A DNA stretch of 21,679 nucleotides, taken from NCBI GenBank assembly GCA_964575225.1, contig CAZNQW010000039.1, positions 1 to 21,679 on the forward strand, read 5' to 3'. Positions 7,594-16,203 of the stretch are shown in pieces; within the stretch, counting starts at the first letter, position 1; the number at the start of each line of letters is the position of its first letter. Origin of the DNA: CAZNQW01 sp964575225. GTDB taxonomy: Bacteria; Chloroflexota; Anaerolineae; JAAYZQ01. The notes beneath the pieces were generated by a model, which was given only the letters and a program-made list of their open reading frames with translations, was not told where the DNA came from and made no database searches. The translations under genes were made by a program, and so were the position numbers.

Positions 7594-9306
7594 TCACGGC
7601 AGCATCTGCCGTAGGAACTCGTTCTCTGCCTCTACCGTCCACTCGCGGCCATCCTTGAGCTTGGCATAGACGCTGGGGAGCACATCTTTCAGGTCCGGAA
7701 GGGCAGTGAGCGGCATATCGCGGATGTTGGGATAGATGACGATTTTGCCGGGGAAGGTTGTATCGATCACGGCCTGCATCCCATCCCGCGCTGCACGGAG
7801 CGAGCCAACGGCCGCCACCGACCGGTTGGGTGAGAGCTGGCCTTTCTCCGCCTGGTTGAGCATCAGGCGCAGGTCATCGATGGTGGAGGCCGAATGGCCA
7901 ATGATGCGCACGTCCTTATCGTACACGTCGCTCAGATCCAACTGGACCATGGTTCCCTGCGCCACGCCGGCAAAGACGTTCATCACTCCTTTGGCAGCCA
8001 GGTAGGCGGCCGCATCCGAAATGACGGAGGGTACCGGGGCCAGCATAATGATGTCGTCAAAGCCCTCGCTGTGGAAGCGAGCCATGGTGGCCTGGTATTC
8101 ATCCTTTTTCAGCGGATTGAGGCAGAGCCACTCGATGCCATTGGCTTGGGCCTCTGGACCAAAGCTGTTGCATAGGTCGGCCAGGCGCGCGTCGCTGACA
8201 TCAGTGCACACGATTGTGCGCGGCGGGTTTTGCGCTTGCAGGGCGCGCTGGACGTGCATTCGGCCCATGGGTCCGCCCGCGCCCACGAACCAGGCCTGGC
8301 CCTCGGGCCGCAGCGACGAGCGTACCGGTACGTCGCTATAGGCCCGAGCGATGTCGGGATCGCGCCCGCCGACATATACCCAGTGGTTGTAATGCACCCG
8401 CCCCACATCAACGGCGGTCTTGCGTGCCATCTCGCCCTCGGCGATGAGCGCGACGATCCCAAAGTCGGCCAAGTGCTGACTGACCTGCTCCACAGCGCCC
8501 GCGCCTGCACCCAACAGAATAATGTCGTCTATCGGTTTCACGGGCGGCACAGCCATGTCCTCTACTTCCAACACCTCTACGCCGAGCGCCGCGGCCCGGT
8601 CTTTCAGCCACGCATTCAAGTCGGTTGGGACATGGGTCAACAGCAAGCGGTCAGGGTGCGATGCCTGATCGAATCCGGCGCTAATGGTATACGGCCCGAG
8701 ACCCGGCTGGACGCCGATGATCCAGGTTGTGCCGCCCGCCTTGAGGCCGGTACGATAGGTCAGACTGTAGGCAGCGATGACACACGCCCACGGCTCGGTG
8801 AGTGCTGACTCGGCATAACCGGTATCGTTCTGAACGGGCAGGAGATAGTTGCCGTGATCGCCGTTTAGGATGCGCTGGTCGATGATGCCATACTGGGACA
8901 GGCCGCCCTGGATCTCATAGCCGTAGGCATAGCCAATCCCGTCGACAAAGACATCGGACTGGATGATAAAGCGGTCGCCCACCCGGTATTGCTCGCGCAG
9001 GTTGTCGCCCACGCCGACGACCGTCATGGTCACTTCATGGCCCAGCACCACCGGGCTGCCCTGCATATCGCGGTATATGCGCGGGTGGTTCTCGCCCAGA
9101 CGGATGACCTTGATGTCAGAAAAGCACAGGCCGGTGGCGTCGTGCCGCACCAGCAGTTCATCGGCGCCATAGTGGGGCAACGGTACCGAGATCGGCTGCC
9201 CGTGCTGCCCAAGGTTTTCAAAGCCGGCGCCATACAGCGGCCAGAGCTGGTAGGTGGCGGGCAAGGGCAGTGTTGCTCCCTTGTAGTCGGTCAGTTTATC
9301 GCTCAT
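7594..9306 (-). CDS. Long zinc-type (MDR) alcohol/polyol dehydrogenase with an extra middle region
   Basis: This 570-residue protein belongs to the medium-chain dehydrogenase family but is about 200 residues longer than usual. The GroES-like catalytic part is at the N-terminus, with zinc ligand C61 (GLCFSDIKVIRLGENHP) and H90-E91 (VLGHEV). The four-cysteine structural zinc site is absent, as in sorbitol dehydrogenase and sorbose-phosphate-reductase types. Two Rossmann-like stretches follow. One, with DDIILLGAGAGAVEQ, lies in the extra region; the other (WFVGAGGPMGRMHVQRAL) is the expected cofactor domain, followed by DDIIMLAPVPSV. Start 9306 is chosen because AGGGAAACGATAGA precedes it and the first residues look like real protein; an upstream extension to 9354 is possible. 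Distant similarity to L-sorbose-1-phosphate reductase is plausible, but the substrate is unknown. It sits 60 bases after the PHP gene. Confidence 0.82.
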   Translation of the reverse strand: MSDKLTDYKGATLPLPATYQLWPLYGAGFENLGQHGQPISVPLPHYGADELLVRHDATGLCFSDIKVIRLGENHPRIYRDMQGSPVVLGHEVTMTVVGVGDNLREQYRVGDRFIIQSDVFVDGIGYAYGYEIQGGLSQYGIIDQRILNGDHGNYLLPVQNDTGYAESALTEPWACVIAAYSLTYRTGLKAGGTTWIIGVQPGLGPYTISAGFDQASHPDRLLLTHVPTDLNAWLKDRAAALGVEVLEVEDMAVPPVKPIDDIILLGAGAGAVEQVSQHLADFGIVALIAEGEMARKTAVDVGRVHYNHWVYVGGRDPDIARAYSDVPVRSSLRPEGQAWFVGAGGPMGRMHVQRALQAQNPPRTIVCTDVSDARLADLCNSFGPEAQANGIEWLCLNPLKKDEYQATMARFHSEGFDDIIMLAPVPSVISDAAAYLAAKGVMNVFAGVAQGTMVQLDLSDVYDKDVRIIGHSASTIDDLRLMLNQAEKGQLSPNRSVAAVGSLRAARDGMQAVIDTTFPGKIVIYPNIRDMPLTALPDLKDVLPSVYAKLKDGREWTVEAENEFLRQMLP

Positions 9307-9366
9307 TCTATCGTTTCCCTTCGTCCCCGCACTTGCCAAGCCGGGAGCAGGCAACCCTCTTGTATA

Positions 9367-10725
9367 TCATCCGCGGGTGTCGGCAATTCGCGCCAATATC
9401 TCGCCGGGCGACAAAGTGGCGTCCAACACCTCGAGGCATGCCCTCCCCGCCTGGCCCGGCGGCCACTGGCGCCCAATCTGAGTGTAGAATCGGTTGCGCT
9501 CGCAGCGGGTGGGCAGATGCTCCCGCGCCCATTCGCTCTGATAGCCCAGACCCAGGGCACACTGCATCTTTGTATGCCCATAGACACCATACGCGCCGTC
9601 GAGAAACGCATCGCGCACAGGCAACAACTCGGGAGCGGAAAAATCATCGACCTGCTTTTGTCCAACGCTGTTCATTTCGGTCCCAACATTCAACCACAGG
9701 GCCATTTGCCGGGCCACCTCGACGACACGGTACAAATTATCCACCTTGATCTGCTTGATCTTGGGATCGGCAATGTTCCAGTTGCGGTCGGGGATAATAT
9801 TCAGGGCGACCACACCCTTATCAACCAGGAACTCTAACCAGGCCTCGGGGTCCTGCTCGGCAAGGGTGGTGCCGTCCAACCAGGCAGCGCAGGGCAGGGC
9901 GCCACAGGCCACGATCAACTCGTGGAAGGCTGTGAGGTAGGGGTATCGTTCCGGTGCAGGGTCGAGGTAGCCTGCGCCCCCCCGTTTCATCAGCCGCCCT
10001 CGGATCAGGTCCTGAAGGGCTGGCTGATCGGGCATCAGCACGACCACCTCTCCACGGTCGACGCCCAGCACGCTGGCCCAAAAAGAGGGTGGATCGGCCA
10101 CCGCGCGCTCTGCCGCCCTGAGGTAGGCCATCACCAGATGCCGCTCGGTTGGGTGTCCTGAGGGTGTGAGGGGGAGCACGTCGCGCCGGTAGTCAACCGT
10201 CACAGGACTGAGGTGATCGTTGATACGACGAACCATCTCCCGGTTGCGCCGGTCGGCCCGCCGGCCCAGGTCGGCCAGGATGGGAGCCACGCTGTCTGGT
10301 ACGTGGCTGCTCGTCAAGCCGATGCCCATGTGGTAACAGACCCCCGGCTCCCCCGGTGAGTTGATCTCCCAAGCAGCAACCTCGGGGACGAACACACGAG
10401 TCTCGATGCCGGCACTGCCGCGCAGGCCCACCCACTCGCACGCATCGAGGAACTCGTCGACGCCGTCCAATACGTCGAAATCGACGATGCCCATGGCCTG
10501 CAAGCCCTGTTGTTTGCCCTGCCAAGCCAGCGATGTCGGCGAGTGACCGTAAGCGTTGAAGGAAAAGAAGGTGTGGCAGTGCATGTTGACCCGTTCGATC
10601 TCGGGCTCCTCAGCGCTCACCTCCCCTCGCGCCAGAGAGGCCAGCGTGCGCAGGGCATTGGTGCGGACGCCCGGGGCGAAATCGTTGAGGTCGGTTTGCA
10701 GGTTTGCGATCGACATTTCCGTCAT
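9367..10725 (-). CDS. PHP-domain metal-dependent hydrolase
   Basis: This 452-residue protein carries a PHP (polymerase and histidinol phosphatase) metallo-domain beginning with H49-C50-H51 (VNMHCHTFFSFNAYGHSP), followed by D82/D84 (GIVDFDVLDGVDEF) and E107 (AGIETRVFVPE), which would bind two or three metal ions. PHP enzymes are phosphoesterases or other hydrolases. The first 45 residues look like a helical extension. The C-terminal half (AWLDGTTLAEQDPEAWLEFL, VVALNIIPDRNWN, LWLNVGTEMNSVGQKQVDDF) reads as a continuation of the barrel. Its position between an aldolase and a sugar dehydrogenase suggests a sugar phosphate or cyclitol-derived substrate rather than histidinol phosphate. A candidate role is the ring-opening hydrolase step that follows IolM in Thermotoga. 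The ribosome site is weak (GGGTG); another in-frame ATG is at 10716. Confidence 0.8.
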   Translation of the reverse strand: MTEMSIANLQTDLNDFAPGVRTNALRTLASLARGEVSAEEPEIERVNMHCHTFFSFNAYGHSPTSLAWQGKQQGLQAMGIVDFDVLDGVDEFLDACEWVGLRGSAGIETRVFVPEVAAWEINSPGEPGVCYHMGIGLTSSHVPDSVAPILADLGRRADRRNREMVRRINDHLSPVTVDYRRDVLPLTPSGHPTERHLVMAYLRAAERAVADPPSFWASVLGVDRGEVVVLMPDQPALQDLIRGRLMKRGGAGYLDPAPERYPYLTAFHELIVACGALPCAAWLDGTTLAEQDPEAWLEFLVDKGVVALNIIPDRNWNIADPKIKQIKVDNLYRVVEVARQMALWLNVGTEMNSVGQKQVDDFSAPELLPVRDAFLDGAYGVYGHTKMQCALGLGYQSEWAREHLPTRCERNRFYTQIGRQWPPGQAGRACLEVLDATLSPGEILARIADTRG

Positions 10726-10743
10726 ACCGATATGACACCCGCC

Positions 10744-11508
10744 CTACGCGGTGCCCCACTCCTGGCGGCGATATTTCTCGTCGGGGCGCGTGTGGATGCG
10801 GTTTACGGCCGCCGAACTCAAAAAGTGCGGTCCACCCAGAGTGCAGGCGCCCAGGATCACCCGTGACGTCTTGACGTACATGGCTGTGATATTCTCCACC
10901 TCCACCGCCGTTTTGCCCAAAGCGATCATGCCGTGGTTTTGCATCAAGACGACTTTAGGCGCCTGCCCGTATTCGGCAAGGTGCCGGTCGATGGCCTCCA
11001 CCACGGCACGGGCAAGAGGTAGGCCGGGATCGGTGTAGGGTACATAGACGGGAGCAGGGCCACAATAGACAATCTCATCGGGAAAAAGCCGTCCGGCAAT
11101 CACCTCTTCGGCCCTTGCCGAACAGAGAATGGCGTTTACGGCCGTAGGGTGGGTGTGGCCCACAAACCCAATACCCCCTACCTGCAGGATCAGGGCGTGG
11201 AGCACGGTCTCGACCGAGGGACGCCCCTTGGCTGAGGGATCGGCTTTGGCCGCCTCCAGCCCGGCCCTCACCTCCTCGTCGCTCAGGGGTCCCGCCTCCA
11301 AAAGCGCCAGCACCCGATCAAAGCGCACCCGCACAAAGCCGCCGGCATCTATGGTGCGCATTTCTGCGCCACTGGCCTTTACCCAGAAGGTCTCGTCGTC
11401 GATCCGCGCCGAGGCGTTGCCCTCACCCAAGATGGCATAGTCCAGGGCCGGGTCGCCCAGGGTGCGGGACATGGCCGTCAGTTGCTCCAGAATGACGTCG
11501 CAGGACAT
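10744..11508 (-). CDS. Class II aldolase/adducin family protein (fuculose/ribulose-phosphate aldolase or epimerase type)
   Basis: This 254-residue zinc enzyme belongs to the FucA/AraD/RhaD superfamily, whose aldolases cleave ketose 1-phosphates to dihydroxyacetone phosphate plus an aldehyde. Substrate-loop motifs GEGNAS (28-33) and KASGAEM (44-50), the likely catalytic E100 (PSVETVLH), and zinc ligands H118-x-H120 (GHTHPTAVNAIL) and H192 (MQNHGMIALG) are all present. Start 11508 is fixed by AAAGGAGCGACC directly upstream; the longer frame to 11778 would overlap the SDR. It follows the RhaD-type SDR by 31 bases. In Bacillus YuxG and Chloroflexi RhaD-type enzymes, an aldolase and this kind of SDR are fused in one chain, which supports joint action here. 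Aldol substrate not known. Confidence 0.88.
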   Translation of the reverse strand: MSCDVILEQLTAMSRTLGDPALDYAILGEGNASARIDDETFWVKASGAEMRTIDAGGFVRVRFDRVLALLEAGPLSDEEVRAGLEAAKADPSAKGRPSVETVLHALILQVGGIGFVGHTHPTAVNAILCSARAEEVIAGRLFPDEIVYCGPAPVYVPYTDPGLPLARAVVEAIDRHLAEYGQAPKVVLMQNHGMIALGKTAVEVENITAMYVKTSRVILGACTLGGPHFLSSAAVNRIHTRPDEKYRRQEWGTA

Positions 11509-11539
11509 GGTCGCTCCTTTGGGTTCCGTGGTGGGTTCG

Positions 11540-12355
11540 CTAGCGCACAAATGCCACACCCCCATCCACGGATAAGATGGCACCGGTGATCTTGGCCGCA
11601 CCACCGGACAGAAGGAACAAGGCCGCATTGGCCACATCCACCGGCTCAATATTCGTCTTGAGGGCGCAGCGCTGCTTATAGTAGTCGGGTATCTCATCCT
11701 CCGAGATATGGTAGCGACGTGCCGTGCCGAGGCGGTAGTCGTCATCCTCCCAAAGGGCAGAACCCTCCAGCACCGCATCGGGACAGATCGAGTTCACGCG
11801 TATCCCGAACTCGCCCAGTTCCCGGGCCAGGGCCCGAGCCAGGGCCAACTCGCCGCCTTTGGTGGCGCAATAGAGGCTCTTGTTCGACGCCCCCTCCAGG
11901 CCATTTTTGGAGGAAATGAACAGCAAGGTTCCTTTGGTGCCCGCTCCCTTCATAATCTTGACCGCTTCGCGGGCACATTTCACATAGCCTTTCAGGTTCG
12001 TGTCGACGATCCAATCAATGTCCTCGTCGGTCAAGAGGTCCACGGCTTTGATCTGGGTCGCCGCCGCGTTGTTCACGAGAATGTCCAGGCGCCCAAATGC
12101 CTCGAGCGTACGGTCAAAGGCCCGTGTGACCTGTCGGCTGTCGCACACGTCAGCCACAAAGGTCAAGGCCCTCCCATCACCATATTGGGCGGCAAGCGCC
12201 TCCTCCCACTTTTGCAGCCTCTCGGCCGCAACGTCCACCAGAACAACCTTGGCTCCGGCCCCGATCAATCCCTCGCTAATCGCCCGTCCGATGGCTCCGG
12301 CCCCACCCGTAATCAGGGCTACCTGGCCGGCCAGATCGCCACATGCATTGGTCAT
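11540..12355 (-). CDS. SDR oxidoreductase related to the dehydrogenase domain of bifunctional rhamnulose-phosphate aldolase (RhaD/YuxG)
   Basis: This 271-residue short-chain dehydrogenase has GGAGAIG (17-23), D41 after strand 2 (NAD-type), NNAA (95-98), and catalytic S148/S149, Y162 and K166. The C-terminal part, RVNSICPDAVLEGSALW followed by ALKTNIEPVDVANAALFLLS and TGAILSVDGG, strongly resembles the SDR half of the fused rhamnulose-1-phosphate aldolase/lactaldehyde dehydrogenase proteins. That domain handles the lactaldehyde released by the aldolase. Here it is a separate gene directly upstream of a class II aldolase, so oxidation of the aldolase's aldehyde product is the best guess. Start 12355 is chosen for GAGGAGGATACGAGGG upstream and the usual length; the frame extends to 12529, inside the kinase gene. 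Confidence 0.88.
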   Translation of the reverse strand: MTNACGDLAGQVALITGGAGAIGRAISEGLIGAGAKVVLVDVAAERLQKWEEALAAQYGDGRALTFVADVCDSRQVTRAFDRTLEAFGRLDILVNNAAATQIKAVDLLTDEDIDWIVDTNLKGYVKCAREAVKIMKGAGTKGTLLFISSKNGLEGASNKSLYCATKGGELALARALARELGEFGIRVNSICPDAVLEGSALWEDDDYRLGTARRYHISEDEIPDYYKQRCALKTNIEPVDVANAALFLLSGGAAKITGAILSVDGGVAFVR

Positions 12356-12432
12356 GTCCCTCGTATCCTCCTCACACGCTACACAATCGGGCTTGGCAAG
12401 CCCGCGGTCAACCTCTCGGCGAACGCCCACCT

Positions 12433-13947
12433 TTACGGCTGGTACAGTTTCGCTTCCAGCGCTCGATACACATCGTTGAATACAACCCTTTGCTCTCGAT
12501 ACCGTGCTGCGATTTCCGGATCGGGACAAGACCGGCCCGTGACCCGAACAGCCCTCTGACAGGCTCGAGAGATATCCTCATAGATGCCGGTGCCCACTCC
12601 CGCCAGCAACGCAGCGCCCAGACACCCGGGTTCATCGACATCCACGACCTCAATCGCGTGGTCCACAGCATCGGTGATGATCTGCCGCCAGACGGCAAGC
12701 TGGCTTCCCCCACTCTGTCCGGTGCGGATGACGTGCAGCTCCTCATTCCTTGCCTGGGCAATTTCCCGAACGGCATCGAGGCAGTTGGCAATGGCAAATG
12801 CCACCCCCTCCATGATGCTCCGAACCAGGTGCCCTCTTCCATGCCAGTGCCGAAGGCCCAAAAAGGCGCCCCGCGCCTCGGGATTGTAAAAGGGAGAGCG
12901 CTCGCCGAACAGGTAAGGATGGAAGAGCAGCCCATCACAACCTGGCGGGACACTGGCCGCCAACGATTCCAACTCGCGATAGGCCACTACTCCGGCCTGG
13001 TCGCCCTCGCAACAGACCCCTTTGAACCAGGCCAGGGCAGACGAGCCTGCCATCGACGAGGCCGAGACCGTGAACCGCCCGGGCACGACATGCTGCTGGA
13101 TCCAGACGGTGTGCGCCAGGGGCTTGACGAGGTTAGCAAACGACGCCCTAAGCGTGCTGTTCGTGCCCAGCAACAATCCCGCTTCCCCCGAACCGATGAT
13201 GCCCAGTCCAACCAGGGCGCAATGCGAGTCCCCGCCGCCATACACCACAGGGGTCCCTGCTCGAAGGCCGGTAGCTTGCGACGCTTCTGCAGTTACATAG
13301 CCGGCGACTTGGTCGGACCGGCCAATCTCGGGCAGCTTTTCCCAGGGCACCTGCAGCAGCGAACAGCAGGCCTCGTTCCAATCCTGCTCTGGCATGGCGA
13401 TCAGGTTGGTGCCCGTCGCATCGCACCGTTCGGTGCCTATCTGTCCGGTGAGCCGAAACCGCACATAGTCCTTGGCCAACAGGATCCAGCGGGTGACGTC
13501 CAGTGCGCCGGGATCCAGGGTGCGTACCAGGTGGTAGATGGGTGGAAAGTGGCCCGTCGTCACCCGACTTCCCGAGATCTCGGCTACACGATCCAGGACG
13601 CCGCTCCGCCGCAGATCGTCCAGGCTGTCGGCCAGGCGGCTATCGTGCGTCACAATCGTCGGCCGAACCGGCTCTCCCCTGGCGTCGACAAACACCGGGC
13701 AATGGTGAAAGCCGCACACCCCCACCGCAGCCACATCTGCCGCCGAACCCCCTGCCTGAGCCAGGGCCATCTGGACGGCCTCACAGCATCCCGCCCACCA
13801 CATTCTGGGGTCCTGTTCCGCCCAGCCCAAGGGCCCGGGCAGGTATTGGTTCGTCACCCTGCCCAGGCCCAGGAGCTTGCCGTCCAGCGTCAACACGGCG
13901 GCCTTCAGGCCGCTTGTCCCCAAGTCGATTCCCAACAAATGTCGCAT
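12433..13947 (-). CDS. FGGY-family carbohydrate kinase (xylulokinase-like)
   Basis: This 504-residue ATP-dependent sugar kinase has the two-domain actin-like fold of the xylulokinase/gluconokinase family. It begins with phosphate loop MRHLLGIDLGTSGLKAAV including D8, has W43 in the GWAEQDP motif, and catalytic base D240 (YGGGDSHCALVG). It ends with the ATP-site motif TGQSGGSQLAVWRQIITDA and DVDEPGCLGAALLAG. The usual MHG substrate motif of xylulokinase is replaced by GFHHCPVF, so the substrate may not be D-xylulose. It would phosphorylate the keto-sugar made by one of the operon's dehydrogenases before aldolase cleavage. Start at 13947 follows GAGGGAG. It lies 91 bases after the IolM-like gene and 77 bases before the SDR. 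Confidence 0.9.
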   Translation of the reverse strand: MRHLLGIDLGTSGLKAAVLTLDGKLLGLGRVTNQYLPGPLGWAEQDPRMWWAGCCEAVQMALAQAGGSAADVAAVGVCGFHHCPVFVDARGEPVRPTIVTHDSRLADSLDDLRRSGVLDRVAEISGSRVTTGHFPPIYHLVRTLDPGALDVTRWILLAKDYVRFRLTGQIGTERCDATGTNLIAMPEQDWNEACCSLLQVPWEKLPEIGRSDQVAGYVTAEASQATGLRAGTPVVYGGGDSHCALVGLGIIGSGEAGLLLGTNSTLRASFANLVKPLAHTVWIQQHVVPGRFTVSASSMAGSSALAWFKGVCCEGDQAGVVAYRELESLAASVPPGCDGLLFHPYLFGERSPFYNPEARGAFLGLRHWHGRGHLVRSIMEGVAFAIANCLDAVREIAQARNEELHVIRTGQSGGSQLAVWRQIITDAVDHAIEVVDVDEPGCLGAALLAGVGTGIYEDISRACQRAVRVTGRSCPDPEIAARYREQRVVFNDVYRALEAKLYQP

Positions 13948-14038
13948 CGACTCCCTCGAACAGACAGGACCAGATCCGCCTCACTGCCGCCCGGGATCGC
14001 AATCCGGCACAGGAGACGGGTCGGGTCCATGGCTGTGC

Positions 14039-15238
14039 TTAATTCAAATCCACGCAGGTGATCTTGCACTCCTGGCGATCGTTCTGAAGCATCTTTATAT
14101 TTTCAGGCACTTGATCCAAACCGATCCGCTTGGTGACGATGCGGAGCATGTCCATGCCGTCGGCCATGCACTCGATCACCCGCGGGAAGGTACCGTGCCC
14201 AGAGTGGCCCTGGGAGCCCACGATGCCCGCCCTGCGCACCTGAAGCACCTCCCCCGTCACCGGCATTTTGGCATCGGCTCGCGCCAGCACAACCACGGTG
14301 GCATTGAGTGTGCGCCCCAGCCAGATGGTCTGCTCGATCTGTGGATACACGATGGTCGGCAGGCCGGTTGCCTCCAGGTAGAGGTCGGCGCCCATGCCAT
14401 CGGTGAGGTCCAGGACCTTCTCGACAAAGTTCTCCTCGATGGGATTGATGGCAAAGTCGGCGCCCATCTTCAGGCCAAGCTGGGCGCGGGCCTCTTCGGG
14501 TTCGGAGATGATGACGACCGAGGCACCCTGCCTCTTCATGATGGCGCAGGCCGCCATGCCGACAGGCCCACCTCCGCAGATGACGACCTTGTCGCCGGGT
14601 CGAATGCCCCCACCCCGCTCGATGACAGCCGTGTAAGCAACGCTAGTGGGTTCGACCAGGCTGCCCGCGACAAAGATATCCTGGTCGTTATACCGGTCGG
14701 CCAACGGCTCCAGGCTCCACAGGGTGCGCGCGGGAACCACCAGGTACTTGGCGAATCCTCCGTCGATGTTGATGCCGATCTCGTCCAACCGCTCGCAGTG
14801 GTTGGGATAGCCGTCCGCGCAAGGCTTGCACTCGCCGCACCAGATCATCTCCTCGGTGCAAACCCGCTCGCCGCCTTTGAAGGGTTTGTTCGTGGCCTTG
14901 TCCCGGGCTTCACTTCCCGCTTCCACGACCACCCCCGACACCTCGTGGCCCAGGATGGCCGGGAAGCCTGTGAGTCCTGGATACCACATGTAGCCCTCGT
15001 CATCCTTCTGCGCCATGTGCACATCGCTTCCGCAGATGCCACACGCCTTCACCTCGAGCAGCACCTCTCTGGGCCCCGGCTTGGGAATGTCATACTCGAC
15101 AATCTCGACCTTGGGGTTCCGCCAAACGCGGCTGCCCAGATAGGTCTGCCTGCCCTCAATGTCCTTGGGCCCCAGAACAAAGCCGGGCCTCGGATCCCAA
15201 TCCGCAACAAGCCTCACACCCCTCATCTTTCCTTCCAT
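14039..15238 (-). CDS. Zinc-dependent dehydrogenase resembling scyllo-inosose 3-dehydrogenase (IolM-like)
   Basis: This 399-residue medium-chain dehydrogenase has catalytic zinc ligands C69 (CGICGSDVH) and H98-E99 (LGHEVSG), structural zinc cysteines C134, C137, C140 and C148, and the cofactor motif VICGGGPVGMAA followed by an acidic SEPEEAR, suggesting NAD. The insert with MWYPGLTGFPAILGHE, NHCERLDEIGINIDGGFAKY, SLVEPTSVAY and QVRRAGIVGSQGHSGHGTFP matches my memory of Thermotoga TM0412 (IolM), which oxidises scyllo-inosose in an inositol pathway. That points to a cyclitol or similar polyketide-like sugar as substrate, but related enzymes of other specificity exist. Start 15238 has AAGGAGAAAAGATC in front; the frame upstream to 15475 overlaps the isomerase gene and is not homologous-looking. 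Confidence 0.87.
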   Translation of the reverse strand: MEGKMRGVRLVADWDPRPGFVLGPKDIEGRQTYLGSRVWRNPKVEIVEYDIPKPGPREVLLEVKACGICGSDVHMAQKDDEGYMWYPGLTGFPAILGHEVSGVVVEAGSEARDKATNKPFKGGERVCTEEMIWCGECKPCADGYPNHCERLDEIGINIDGGFAKYLVVPARTLWSLEPLADRYNDQDIFVAGSLVEPTSVAYTAVIERGGGIRPGDKVVICGGGPVGMAACAIMKRQGASVVIISEPEEARAQLGLKMGADFAINPIEENFVEKVLDLTDGMGADLYLEATGLPTIVYPQIEQTIWLGRTLNATVVVLARADAKMPVTGEVLQVRRAGIVGSQGHSGHGTFPRVIECMADGMDMLRIVTKRIGLDQVPENIKMLQNDRQECKITCVDLN

Positions 15239-15375
15239 GATCTTTTCTCCTTGCTTGAGATTGAGTTCACCTACAGTTCCCCGTAATTTCCCCACAGGGA
15301 TTGTGCCAAGGGAACAAGCAACTTGCCGCAAACGGTTGATGAATTGGAACCGTGGGCCACACGTGCTGGACAGAT

Positions 15376-16188
15376 TCAGCCGCGCAGGAGGGCATCGGCC
15401 CGCTGCTTGGCCTCGCGGGCCAGCACAAATGGATCCCACTCCCAATGACGGGCGCCCATCATCTCCACACACCACACCCCGTCATAGCCCGTGGCACGGA
15501 TGGCCGCAATGCCCTCCCTGAGGGGAAGGATCCCATCGCCCGGCAACACATCGCGATCGTCATCGCTCCACCGGCTACCCTTACGCGCGGTCACATCGCT
15601 GAGGTGGGCCACACAGATGAGCCCTGCATCGAGGCTCGCGACCTCGTCCCAGGGCGTTCCTCCGGTCCACAGATGAAACGTATCGAGGCACAGTCCCACG
15701 TTGGCCCGGCCAGCCACATCGAGCACCTCCAGCGCCTGCGACAGCGAGTGAAGGGGGGCAAAGGTCACCGGCTCCAGAGCCAGCGTGACGCCGAAAGGAG
15801 CGGCGATATCGGCCAGCTCGGCCAGTGAGCTTCCCACCTTTGACCGGATCTCGGGCCATGGCTGGCCCTCGAGACCGGAAAGCGCCACCACCTGTAACGT
15901 TGGGCACCCCAGTGCCTGCGCCAGCCGGCACACTCGTTCACACTTTTGGCCAAGCTCTCGGCGGAAATCCGGTTCCTGGCGCTCGATGTGAAGGAAGGAA
16001 TTGATCATCGTCACCGGTACGTCGCCCAGTTCGGCCAAGATCTGATCGGTCTCGTACCCGGCATCCATATAGCGCAGCAGTTTTGGGAGATACAACTCGA
16101 TGGCTTCATAGCCCGTCTCCCTGACCACGCGGATATCCGTCATAAGGTTCGTATACAGGATGCTGCCGGTGTGCAATCCCAGGAGCAT
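15376..16188 (-). CDS. Sugar phosphate isomerase/epimerase family protein (AP-endonuclease-2-like TIM barrel)
   Basis: This 270-residue metal-dependent TIM barrel belongs to the xylose-isomerase-like superfamily, which interconverts keto-sugars, epimerises them or dehydrates inosose (IolE, IolI, IolO and tagatose epimerase types). Metal or catalytic ligands can be seen as E139 (LALEPVTF), D169 and H172 (CLDTFHLW), H195 (VAHLSDV) and E242 (CVEMMG). Start 16188 is chosen because TTGGAGGTAGCC lies just ahead of the ATG; a TTG at 16200 overlaps that site. It begins 15 bases after the upstream dehydrogenase stop, so the genes are co-transcribed. The 137-base gap that follows, before the IolM-like gene, is the longest in the operon but shows no clear promoter. 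Confidence 0.87.
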   Translation of the reverse strand: MLLGLHTGSILYTNLMTDIRVVRETGYEAIELYLPKLLRYMDAGYETDQILAELGDVPVTMINSFLHIERQEPDFRRELGQKCERVCRLAQALGCPTLQVVALSGLEGQPWPEIRSKVGSSLAELADIAAPFGVTLALEPVTFAPLHSLSQALEVLDVAGRANVGLCLDTFHLWTGGTPWDEVASLDAGLICVAHLSDVTARKGSRWSDDDRDVLPGDGILPLREGIAAIRATGYDGVWCVEMMGARHWEWDPFVLAREAKQRADALLRG

Positions 16189-16203
16189 GGCTACCTCCAA
16201 ATC

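Noticed and set aside
12343..14061. 572-residue open frame on the plus strand opposite the FGGY kinase
   Set aside because: It lies fully antisense to the kinase with its intact motifs, and the composition is of a shadow frame.
13877..15286. 469-residue open frame on the plus strand opposite the IolM-like gene
   Set aside because: It is the reverse shadow of a conserved zinc dehydrogenase; no start signal or family motif.
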